Source: Lysobacterales bacterium
GTDB lineage: Bacteria > Pseudomonadota > Gammaproteobacteria > Xanthomonadales > SZUA-36
DNA length: 6,094 bases
Assembly (NCBI GenBank): GCA_013213875.1
Contig: JABSSV010000036.1
Span: forward strand, 1 to 6,094
Direction of reading: 5' to 3'
The translations under genes and the position numbers were made by a program. The notes below the pieces were generated by a model. It searched no databases, was not told the DNA's origin, and saw nothing but the letters and a program-made list of their open reading frames with translations. Positions 1 to 5,788 of this stretch are shown here, piece after piece (position 1 is the first letter of the stretch; each line of letters begins with the position of its first letter).

Positions 1-577
1 CCGTGCCGGCGTCGACCAGCCGGGGCCCGATGCGGGCGGCATAGGGTGCGCGAAGAATGGATTTGTCCTGCCGAATGCGGTTGGCGATGCGTGCCGCCTC
101 GTTCTGGGCCAGCGTCGCTTCCAGCCGCTGCACCTCACTGGCGCGTTCATCCCGATCCCGTTCACTGGCCAACTGGTCCCGCTGCAGTGATTCAATACGG
201 TCCAGATTGCGCTGTGCCAGATCCAGTTGGGACTGAATTTCCACCTGACGGGCATCGAGCTGCTTTTGCTCTGCCTCCAGAAGCTGCGTATCCATGCGCG
301 CCAGCACCTGGCCGCTAATCACCTGATCGCCCTCGTTGACCAGCAAGCTTGCCACCCTGCCGCTCAGCTCAAAGCCTAGCGTGCTCTCCTGACGCGCTTG
401 TACGCGGCCGGCAAAACGACGCTCAACGGCGTATCCGTCCTGCATGACCACGGCTACCGTCTCTGCTTGATGCAGATAGGCTGGCAGCTCGGTGTTCGCC
501 TCCGGATCCCGTCCGCAACCCTGCATTTGGAATGATGCAAAGACTAAAGCTAGTGCTGTAAAACGTTGAAATAACAT
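1..577 (-). CDS. RND/HlyD-type efflux periplasmic adaptor subunit (membrane fusion protein), N-terminal part
   Basis: Reading the minus strand from ATG at 577-575 gives 192 open codons that run off the left edge, so the C-terminal part is missing. The protein would bridge an inner-membrane RND transporter and an outer-membrane channel in the periplasm; the transporter gene is expected beyond the left edge. Residues 1-20 look like a lipoprotein signal ending MQGC with Cys21. The first half of a lipoyl/barrel-sandwich domain is at about 68-98 (GRVASLLVNEGDQVISGQVLA). A Gln/Glu/Leu-rich helical hairpin spans about 99-170, and the second lipoyl half begins at 173-181 (SILRAPYAA). This order is the classic adaptor layout. 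The lipobox is imperfect because Gln is at -2. The Shine-Dalgarno is weak (AAATAAG just before ATG). The gene is divergent from a TetR gene, typical of a repressor-controlled pump. Family is confident; pump substrate cannot be told. Confidence 0.9.
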   Translation of the reverse strand, partial: MLFQRFTALALVFASFQMQGCGRDPEANTELPAYLHQAETVAVVMQDGYAVERRFAGRVQARQESTLGFELSGRVASLLVNEGDQVISGQVLARMDTQLLEAEQKQLDARQVEIQSQLDLAQRNLDRIESLQRDQLASERDRDERASEVQRLEATLAQNEAARIANRIRQDKSILRAPYAARIGPRLVDAGT

Positions 578-620
578 CTTATTTGCTCGATTTCTACGCC
601 TGTAAATATCAAACTGACAG

Positions 621-642
621 GTCCAGTATATAGTTACTGGAC
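621..642. promoter_or_regulatory. Inverted repeat, probable TetR-family operator
   Basis: The arms GTCCAGTA (621-628) and TACTGGAC (635-642) are perfect 8-base reverse complements around the 6-base spacer TATAGT, a 22-base site. Size, symmetry and place between a TetR gene and a divergent efflux gene are what is known of TetR-family operators. The site covers the -10 of the adaptor promoter. Binding by the adjacent TetR protein is inferred from position only. Confidence 0.65.
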
Positions 643-653
643 TTGCAAGTCTA
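625..653 (-). promoter_or_regulatory. Sigma-70-like promoter for the efflux adaptor gene
   Basis: On the minus strand, TAGACT (plus 648-653, 4 of 6 matches to TTGACA) is followed after exactly 17 bases by TATACT (plus 625-630, 5 of 6 matches to TATAAT). Transcription would start near 618, about 40 bases before the adaptor ATG. The -10 lies inside the left arm of the 621-642 palindrome and the spacer covers the second palindrome, so a bound repressor would block polymerase. The plus-strand promoter for the TetR gene is not clear: TATAGT at 629-634 could be a -10, but no good -35 stands 16-18 bases upstream. Confidence 0.6.
640..651. promoter_or_regulatory. Second, overlapping 12-base palindrome
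   Basis: GACTTGCAAGTC is a perfect 12-base palindrome that shares its first three bases with the right arm of the 621-642 repeat. It sits in the -35/-10 spacer of the minus-strand promoter. It could be a second half of a compound operator (two repressor dimers side by side) or a separate site for another regulator. Chance cannot be excluded for a single 12-base palindrome, though its placement is suggestive. Confidence 0.4.
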
Positions 654-679
654 AAAATAGTCTGTGACCATGCCGTGAA

Positions 680-1321
680 ATGAGCAGCGTCTCCACCCAA
701 CACCGTTCGCGCGGACGCCCCCGCAGCGAAAAGAAGCGGGAAAATATTCTCGCCGCGGCCACCCGTTTGTTTACCGATCGCGGCTACGACGGCGTGAGCG
801 TGGACGACATTGCCCAGGCGGCAGCAGTGTCGAAGCAAACGGTGTATACACACTTCGACAGCAAGGAAAATTTATTCGGCCTGGCGGTAGCGGAGAAGTG
901 TCGTTCCTCCGGCATGGATGCGGAGGCCATCGATAAGAACGAGCCACCCGAAACGGTGATTCCCGCCCTGGCCCGACGCTTTGTGGATCTCGTGACCTCT
1001 CCGGAGGCGCTGCGCGTCTATGCCATTTGTACCAACAGCGCCGATTCCCATCCGCGTCTCGCGGAGCTGTTTTATCGGCACGGCCCCATGGCGACGGTAG
1101 CGGTGCTCGAAGGCTACCTCGCTGCGCAGCACCGCTTAGGTCGCTTGCAGGTGCCGGAGCCCCATGCGGCCGCCTGGCAACTGTTGTGCATGCTCAAAGG
1201 TGAAGCGCATCTGCGGCGCCAATTTGGTCTTGAGCCGCTGTCGCCGGCTGCTGAGCAGGCCTATATCGACCGTTGTGTGGACGTTTTTCTCCGCGCTTAC
1301 GGACCTGTTGCCCGTGGCTGA
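680..1321 (+). CDS. TetR/AcrR-family transcriptional regulator
   Basis: The 213-residue length is normal for TetR repressors. A basic N-terminal arm (RGRPRSEKKR, 11-20) precedes the TetR helix-turn-helix at about 21-66: ENILAAATRLFTDRGYDGVS, then VDDIAQAAAVSKQTVYTHF with the recognition helix near 50-58. Residues about 85-205 form the helical ligand/dimer domain, of a type seen in AefR-like regulators. The ATG at 680 is chosen because it gives the basic arm and no in-frame start lies just upstream; there is no good Shine-Dalgarno. It most likely represses the divergent efflux adaptor and itself through the palindromes at 621-651. The 3' end overlaps the thioesterase start, so both proteins may be made from one transcript. 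The inducer cannot be predicted. Confidence 0.93.
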   Translation: MSSVSTQHRSRGRPRSEKKRENILAAATRLFTDRGYDGVSVDDIAQAAAVSKQTVYTHFDSKENLFGLAVAEKCRSSGMDAEAIDKNEPPETVIPALARRFVDLVTSPEALRVYAICTNSADSHPRLAELFYRHGPMATVAVLEGYLAAQHRLGRLQVPEPHAAAWQLLCMLKGEAHLRRQFGLEPLSPAAEQAYIDRCVDVFLRAYGPVARG

Positions 1322-1751
1322 AAGCAGCACCGGTCGCTTGACCACCCGGACGCTGGCCATGCCGGCAGATACCAATCCTGCTGGCGACCTTTTTGGTGGT
1401 TGGGTCCTGTCGCAGATGGATATTGCCGCTGGCATTTGTGCTGGCCAGCGCGCTCAGAAACGGGTGGTGACCGTCTCGCTGGACGGTTTGAGCTTCATTC
1501 GGCCGGTAAAGGTGGGGGATGTGCTCGGCTGCTACACCTATGTGGCGTCCGTAGGGCGCAGTTCCATTGTGGTCAATGTCGAGGCTTGGGTGCGTCGCGG
1601 GCGGATCGGTAACCGTGAGAAGGTTACGGAAGGGCGATTTACCTTTGTGGCCCTGGACGAGCATGGCCGCTCCACCGCCGTGCCACCCGAACACGAGCTT
1701 CCGGATTATGTTCGCAACCATCTTTCCGGTGATCGGCCGGAAGATCTCTAG
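1314..1751 (+). CDS. YciA-type hotdog-fold acyl-CoA thioesterase
   Basis: Proteins of this family hydrolyse acyl-CoA thioesters to free acid and CoA in the cytoplasm. From GTG at 1314 the product is 145 residues, close to the family's usual length. The hallmark block is at 12-36: RTLAMPADTNPAGDLFGGW then VLSQMD, with Asn21, Asp25 and Asp36 among conserved polar positions of the family. The second conserved part runs LDGLSFIRPVKVGDVLGCY (about 56-74), the central strand region. The open frame extends upstream to 1164, but that stretch lies inside the TetR gene and has no family resemblance. GTG 1314 leaves the usual dozen residues before the RTLAMP motif and has GGA 11-13 bases upstream; TTG at 1308 is an alternative. 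The gene overlaps the TetR stop by 8 bases, which suggests translational coupling. Chain-length preference is unknown. Confidence 0.88.
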   Translation: MAESSTGRLTTRTLAMPADTNPAGDLFGGWVLSQMDIAAGICAGQRAQKRVVTVSLDGLSFIRPVKVGDVLGCYTYVASVGRSSIVVNVEAWVRRGRIGNREKVTEGRFTFVALDEHGRSTAVPPEHELPDYVRNHLSGDRPEDL

Positions 1752-1780
1752 ACCCCTGCGCCAGGCAGGTCAGCGCTAGT

Positions 1781-2845
1781 TTGGACTCGGTCACGCAATT
1801 GGCACTGGGCGCCGTAGTTGGCGAAGCGGTAGCCGGTCGCCGGCTGGGTCGCAAGGCTGCATTATGGGGTGCCGTGCTGGGTACCTTGCCGGATCTCGAT
1901 GTCCTGATACGCTACGCCGATCCGGTGGCAGACTTTACCCGTCATCGATCCTTTACCCACAGTCTGCTGGTGATAACGCTCTGCACGCCCCTGCTGGCAC
2001 GTGTGCTGGGCGCTTGGCATGGGAACTGGTCGGCTGAGCGCCGCAGCTGGCTGTTGCTGGTGTTTTTTTGCCTGACCACGCATGCGCTGCTTGATGCCTG
2101 CACCGTGTACGGCACGCAACTGTTGTGGCCGCTGGATACTACGCCCCGAGGCCTGGGCAATCTGTTCATTATCGATCCGCTGGTGACCTTGCCGCTGCTA
2201 ATGGGTGCGGGCTGCGCGTTGGCCACCCGTAAGCGCTGGGCGTCGCGAGTGAATCTGGCTGCTTTGACCCTGGTGCTGGGCTACGTGGCATGGAGCTTTC
2301 TGGCGCGCGAAGTAGCCTTGCAGCGCGCGCGCCAGGCACTGGAGCCAGACGGGCTTGCGGCGGCGCCCATGCATGCGCTGGCAGCGCCCTTTAACACCTT
2401 GCTGTGGCGCGTGGTGGTGATGGAGGAGGGGGGCTATCGCGTGGGCTGGACGTCTTTGCTGGATCAGGATCGGACCTTGCGGTTTCAGCGCTACCCGTCC
2501 GCGCAAGTGCTCGCGGAGCCGCTCGCTTCCTCCGCCTCCCTGCAGCGCTTGCGGTGGTTTACCGGCGGCTTTTATGCCCTGCGTGAGCAGCAGGGGCAGG
2601 TGATCTTCACCGATCTGCGCATGGGTATCGAAGGCGCCTATGCCTTTGAGTTTATTATCGGCACTCACCGTGAGGGAGCATGGTTGCCAGCCGGGCCCCG
2701 CCAGCTGGAACGGTCGTTCGACGGTTTGACGCTACAGCCGCTGTGGAATCGCATGTTCGGTGACCAGGAAATGCCCTGGCCGCCGGTGGATGCGGCACCC
2801 CTTCATGCGTTTGAAGAGCCCGGGGAACTTGCGCCAGCAGATTGA
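1781..2845 (+). CDS. YdjM-family (DUF457-like) membrane-bound metal-dependent hydrolase, putative
   Basis: The 354-residue protein starts at TTG 1781, giving MDSVTQLALGAVVGEAVAGR, the standard opening of this family, and AGG/AGGT motifs lie 10-18 bases upstream. The N-terminal half carries conserved acidic and His positions that could bind metal: PDLD (Asp38, Asp40), RHRSFTHS (His55, His60), THALLDACT (His101, Asp105) and IIDPL (Asp132). Hydrophobic segments lie at about 61-78, 88-106, 127-147 and 157-175, so this half is an inner-membrane domain. Residues about 178-354 form a soluble domain rich in beta-type sequence and aromatic residues, absent from the short E. coli YdjM. The family is annotated as a hydrolase on motif grounds only; no substrate is established. 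It lies 29 bases after the thioesterase stop and is probably co-transcribed. Confidence 0.82.
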   Translation: MDSVTQLALGAVVGEAVAGRRLGRKAALWGAVLGTLPDLDVLIRYADPVADFTRHRSFTHSLLVITLCTPLLARVLGAWHGNWSAERRSWLLLVFFCLTTHALLDACTVYGTQLLWPLDTTPRGLGNLFIIDPLVTLPLLMGAGCALATRKRWASRVNLAALTLVLGYVAWSFLAREVALQRARQALEPDGLAAAPMHALAAPFNTLLWRVVVMEEGGYRVGWTSLLDQDRTLRFQRYPSAQVLAEPLASSASLQRLRWFTGGFYALREQQGQVIFTDLRMGIEGAYAFEFIIGTHREGAWLPAGPRQLERSFDGLTLQPLWNRMFGDQEMPWPPVDAAPLHAFEEPGELAPAD

Positions 2846-2864
2846 GTCCCTATCATGCAAGCAG

Positions 2865-2883
2865 GCCGTGCCCGATGCGCGGC
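2865..2883 (+). other. Hairpin in the gap before the AAA ATPase gene
   Basis: GCCGTGC (2865-2871) pairs with GCGCGGC (2877-2883) around the loop CCGAT, a 7-base-pair stem with one G-T wobble. It stands 19 bases after the YdjM-family stop. No T-run follows, so it is not a standard intrinsic terminator. It could protect the 3' end of the upstream message or be a chance GC-rich fold. The rest of the gap (2846-2924) shows no convincing promoter. Confidence 0.3.
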
Positions 2884-2924
2884 GATGAGACGGTACCTCA
2901 CCATGCCTGTCGGGAGCACAGCAT

Positions 2925-4394
2925 TTGAGTAACAACAAGCAAGCCCTTGCGGGGCAAGAAATTCTCGCGTCCATTCACGCCGGCTACCCGGTTCTGTACG
3001 TGGAGACCTGGGAAGAGGAGCGGCTGGAGCAGCTGCTGGCGACGCTGGACGGGCTGCCGCTGTGGCGCTGGAGTAGCGCCACCGGCTTCCTCGACGGGCC
3101 AGGCGCGGAAGCGAAGCTCACGGACCCGGCCGCAGCGCTGGCATTTGTGGCCGCTGAGGGGCAGAACGCGATTTGCCTGTTGAAAGATTTACCGGCCCAG
3201 CTGGAGGGCGATGCGCTGCTGGGACGCGCGTTGCGTGAAGTCTATGATGCCCTTGCGGGTCAGCCCGGTACGCTGGTCCTGTCCCATCCTGATGCGATGA
3301 TTCCGAGCGCCCTGAGCAAGGAAGTGCACTCGGTTGCACTGCCCCTGCCCTCGGTGGCTGAAATCCAGAGCTTGTTGGAGGTGGAAACGAGGGACCACGC
3401 GTCCCCGCCCCATGACGCGGCAGCCTGGCACGAGGCCTGCGCCGGGGCCATGAAGGGCATCTCGTCCAACGAGGCCCGCGACTTGTACCGGCGCCTGCTG
3501 AATGAACAGGAGCAGGATCTGACCAGAGCTCTGGCCACTATTCACGAGGTCAAGGCGCGCCTGCTCATGCAGGGCAGCTGTCTGGAACTGGTGTCGGCAC
3601 CTGCGGGTCTGGAGCAAATTGGCGGATTGCGAGCGCTCAAGCAGTGGATCAGTTCCCGTCATGAACTGTTCGGTCCCAAGGCCCGCGCTGCGGGCATTGA
3701 GCCGCCCTCGGGTATTCTGCTCATGGGTGTTAGCGGGTGCGGCAAATCACTGGCCGCCAAGACCATTCCTGCGGCCTGGCAGCTGCCCTTGCTGCGCCTG
3801 GATATGAACCTGGTCATGTCTGGCGCCTGGGGTTCACCGGAGATCGCCTGGGAGCGTGCCCTGCGCACGGCCGAGCGCGCAGCGCCGCTGGTGCTGTGGA
3901 TTGACGAGATTGAGAACAGTTTTGGTTACAGCAACGGAGCGGTGACCAGCGGCAATATGACCATTTTTTCCTCCTTCCTGACCTGGATGCAGGAAAAGCC
4001 CAAAGACGTGTTTGTGGTGGCGACGGCTAACAAGATTGAGATGTTGCCAGCCGAGATGCTGCGCAAAGGGCGTTTTGACCAGCTGTTCTTCCTGGACTTG
4101 CCCAAGGCGGAGGCGCGCGAGGAAATTCTCCGCATTCACATTCTGCGTCAGGGGGGTGACCCGGATGCGCTGGATATGCCCAAGCTGGTCGAACTGGTGG
4201 ACGGCTGGACGGCGGCAGAGATCGAGCAGATGGTACGTGCGGCGCGGCTGGATGCCTTCTATGAGGATCGGGACTTTGCCTTTGACGATCTCATGCGCAA
4301 TTGCTACCGCATGGTGCCCCTGTCGAAGACCATGGCCGAACAGATCAACACGCTGCGCGGCTGGTCCATGAAGCGGGCCACACCGGCAGGTTAG
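2925..4394 (+). CDS. Ycf46-like AAA+ ATPase
   Basis: The 489-residue cytoplasmic protein begins at TTG 2925, supported by GGGAG at 2912-2916, 8 bases upstream. Its N-terminal domain (about 1-225) opens with ILASIHAGYPVLYVETWEEE, the Ycf46-type start. The AAA domain follows: LEQIGGLRALKQW near 229-241, Walker A GVSGCGKS (268-275, Lys274), Walker B LVLWIDEIEN with Asp327 and Glu328, sensor-1 in VVATANK (Asn369), and LRKGRFDQ with Arg380 and Arg383 as candidate arginine fingers. A helical lid ends the protein (about 405-460). All catalytic residues are present, so it should hydrolyse ATP, probably as a ring. Cyanobacterial Ycf46 has been tied to CO2/photosynthesis control, which does not explain a proteobacterial copy. 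The segment after Walker A reads GSPEIAW where Ycf46 relatives have a GESES-like motif, so it is a divergent branch. Client or partner is unknown; neighbours are a signal peptidase and a membrane protein. Confidence 0.88.
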   Translation: MSNNKQALAGQEILASIHAGYPVLYVETWEEERLEQLLATLDGLPLWRWSSATGFLDGPGAEAKLTDPAAALAFVAAEGQNAICLLKDLPAQLEGDALLGRALREVYDALAGQPGTLVLSHPDAMIPSALSKEVHSVALPLPSVAEIQSLLEVETRDHASPPHDAAAWHEACAGAMKGISSNEARDLYRRLLNEQEQDLTRALATIHEVKARLLMQGSCLELVSAPAGLEQIGGLRALKQWISSRHELFGPKARAAGIEPPSGILLMGVSGCGKSLAAKTIPAAWQLPLLRLDMNLVMSGAWGSPEIAWERALRTAERAAPLVLWIDEIENSFGYSNGAVTSGNMTIFSSFLTWMQEKPKDVFVVATANKIEMLPAEMLRKGRFDQLFFLDLPKAEAREEILRIHILRQGGDPDALDMPKLVELVDGWTAAEIEQMVRAARLDAFYEDRDFAFDDLMRNCYRMVPLSKTMAEQINTLRGWSMKRATPAG

Positions 4395-4432
4395 GGCGTG
4401 GAACCTTTACGGCAACTCGCAGTCCCTGTTTT

Positions 4433-4449
4433 GAGCCCAGGGAGCCCAG
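4433..4449 (+). repeat. Short tandem direct repeat carrying the signal peptidase ribosome binding site
   Basis: GAGCCCAG occurs twice (4433-4440 and 4442-4449) separated by one G. The second copy supplies the Shine-Dalgarno GGAG at 4441-4444, 9 bases before ATG 4454. This supports the ATG 4454 start. The duplication may be a small slippage event; no regulatory role is visible. Confidence 0.5.
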
Positions 4450-4453
4450 AACC

Positions 4454-5068
4454 ATGACCGACACCTCAAACGCCAGGCCGGGTCTGCGCCGGCTACGCGG
4501 CAGTTTGCCGACCCTTCTGCTGCTGCTACTGATCATGATTACCCGATCGACCCTGGCCGATCATTACCACGTGCCTAGTGGCTCCATGCAGCCTGCGCTT
4601 ATGCCCGGCGATCAGGTGCTGGTCCACAAAGCGGCCTACGGCTGGCGTGTGCCATTCACCAAGCAGGTGCTGTGGTCTGGTGGCCAGCCTGCGGCCGGTG
4701 ATGTGGTCATATTCGATGCACCGGATGACGGTACGCGTTTGATCAAGCGTGTGGTGGCCACGGGCGGCGATCAGGTCGTGATACGGGCCGGCCGGGTCTT
4801 TATCAACGGCGAACCGCGGGCACGGTTTTCTCCGTGGCAGGAAGAACGCTACGGGAATCAATTTGTGGCGCTGAACCTTGCCCAGGGCGGTGGCCGGGAT
4901 CTGGGACCACTAACCGTTCCCGAGGGCCATGTGCTGGTGCTGGGCGACCATCGCGGGGCGAGTCGGGATGGGCGCTACTTTGGCACCGTGCCGGCCAGCG
5001 AACTCTATGGCCGCGCCAGCCGTGTGATCTGGCGGCGGAGTCAGGGACCGGTCTGGATGCGCCTGTGA
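4454..5068 (+). CDS. lepB: Signal peptidase I, short accessory-type form
   Basis: This membrane serine protease removes signal peptides from exported proteins on the outer face of the inner membrane. From ATG 4454 it has 204 residues, shorter than E. coli LepB (324) and with a single membrane segment (about 18-30, LPTLLLLLLIMIT). Box B is HVPSGSMQPAL with catalytic Ser44; box D is RLIKRVVATGGD with catalytic Lys98; box E is LGDHRGASRDGRYFGTVP (163-180) with Ser170 and Asp172 matching the positions of E. coli Ser278 and Asp280. The usual GDN of box E is GDH here (His166). The frame is open upstream to 4301, but that part lies in the AAA gene; GGAG 9 bases before ATG 4454 fixes the start. The stop overlaps the cupin start. 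The housekeeping enzyme is usually encoded beside lepA, so this is likely a second, specialised copy, though that is inference. Confidence 0.9.
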   Translation: MTDTSNARPGLRRLRGSLPTLLLLLLIMITRSTLADHYHVPSGSMQPALMPGDQVLVHKAAYGWRVPFTKQVLWSGGQPAAGDVVIFDAPDDGTRLIKRVVATGGDQVVIRAGRVFINGEPRARFSPWQEERYGNQFVALNLAQGGGRDLGPLTVPEGHVLVLGDHRGASRDGRYFGTVPASELYGRASRVIWRRSQGPVWMRL

Positions 5069-5733
5069 CAACACCAATACGACTGCGCGCGGATTTTTCC
5101 CGGTCGGAGCGTGTGCTTCCCGCTAGCTACAACTGGGTGCCGTCACCAGCGGCTGGCGTTGAGCGCATGATGCTTGACCGTATTGGGGACGAGGTGGCGC
5201 GCGCGACCTCCCTGGTGCGCTTTGCACCTCACAGCCGTTTTCCCGCCCATGAGCATGGGGGTGGTGAAGAACTGCTGGTGCTGGAGGGAGCCTTTGCTGA
5301 TGAGTATGGCCAGTATGAAGCAGGCAGCTATTTGCGCAATCCGGTGGGCAGCTCACATGCACCGGCCATCGGCGCTCAGGGGGCCACCCTGTTCGTGAAG
5401 CTGCATCAGTTCCAGTCGGGCGATGATCGGCATTTTAGTGTTCAGACGCGTGATCACAACTGGTTGGAGGGCCCCTGGCCCGGTACCGAGCAGCAGTGTT
5501 TACATAATTTCGCCCATGAGCGAATCATGCTGCTGCGTTTGTCGCCGGGTGCCGCACTGCCACGGCCTGTTGCGCGCGGTGGGGAAGAGGTCTTTGTGCT
5601 GGCTGGCGGCTTGATCGATGGCTCGGGTCCGTGTCCCGCGGGCAGCTGGCTACGGCATCCCGTTGGCCATGCCGATTCGCTTCAGGCGGACGCTGACGGC
5701 GCCACCCTGTATTTGAAAACCGGGCATCTTTAA
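5065..5733 (+). CDS. ChrR-like double-cupin protein
   Basis: From GTG 5065 the product has 222 residues. GTG overlaps the signal peptidase TGA as GTGA, a classic coupled start; the frame is open further upstream (to 4834) only inside the peptidase gene. It resembles cupin proteins related to the C-terminal cupin of the ChrR anti-sigma factor. The first cupin (about 35-115) has a full metal site: AHEHGGGEELLVLEG with His62, His64, Glu68, and His98 in GSSHAP. The second (about 150-222) clearly repeats it (GGEEVFVLAGG, PAGSWLRHPVGHADS, ATLYLKTGHL) but has Pro168, Ala170 and Asp204 where the histidines should be, keeping only Glu174. There is no ASD/zinc N-terminal anti-sigma domain, so it is not a complete ChrR. 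No signal peptide is seen; it is probably cytoplasmic. Enzyme or sensor role is unknown. Confidence 0.85.
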   Translation: MTTPIRLRADFSRSERVLPASYNWVPSPAAGVERMMLDRIGDEVARATSLVRFAPHSRFPAHEHGGGEELLVLEGAFADEYGQYEAGSYLRNPVGSSHAPAIGAQGATLFVKLHQFQSGDDRHFSVQTRDHNWLEGPWPGTEQQCLHNFAHERIMLLRLSPGAALPRPVARGGEEVFVLAGGLIDGSGPCPAGSWLRHPVGHADSLQADADGATLYLKTGHL

Positions 5734-5774
5734 GCACCCCGGGCAGGATTCCAGACATTTCTGCGTGCTGGCGG

Positions 5775-5788
5775 TGTTGCTCGCAACA
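5775..5788. promoter_or_regulatory. Inverted repeat upstream of icd
   Basis: TGTTGC and GCAACA are perfect 6-base reverse complements around TC. An outer pair GTGCTG (5765-5770) and CAGCAC (5787-5792) can also form, so the stretch could be a regulator site or a folded RNA. It lies across the -35 region of the possible icd promoter. No T-run follows, so it is unlikely to be the terminator of the cupin gene. Confidence 0.35.

Noticed and set aside
46..318. 90-codon plus-strand open frame
   Set aside because: It is antisense to the well-supported efflux adaptor, is Pro/Ala-rich as expected for a GC-rich shadow frame, and has no recognisable motif or Shine-Dalgarno.
670..678. Two-codon mini-ORF (ATG CCG TGA) ending one base before the TetR start
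   Set aside because: It could in principle couple translation to the weakly preceded TetR ATG, but a 9-base frame is expected by chance and lacks its own ribosome binding site.
1164..1313. Extended N-terminus of the thioesterase from ATG 1164
   Set aside because: These 50 codons lie inside the TetR gene in another frame, do not resemble the family, and would make the protein far longer than YciA-type enzymes.
1194..1721. 175-codon minus-strand open frame, and others such as 2198-2668 and 3189-3662
   Set aside because: They are antisense to strong genes, have no domain resemblance, and are common in GC-rich coding DNA.
4301..4453. Extended N-terminus of the signal peptidase from ATG 4301
   Set aside because: The stretch lies mostly inside the AAA ATPase gene; ATG 4454 has a well-spaced GGAG and gives a normal short N-terminus followed by the membrane segment.
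4834..5064. Extended N-terminus of the cupin from ATG 4834
   Set aside because: It overlaps the conserved box E of the signal peptidase in another frame; the GTGA overlap at 5065 is a better start and matches the family's length.
5734..5774. Terminator after the cupin gene
   Set aside because: Only a 4-base stem (CAGA/TCTG) is visible with no T-run, too weak to call an intrinsic terminator.
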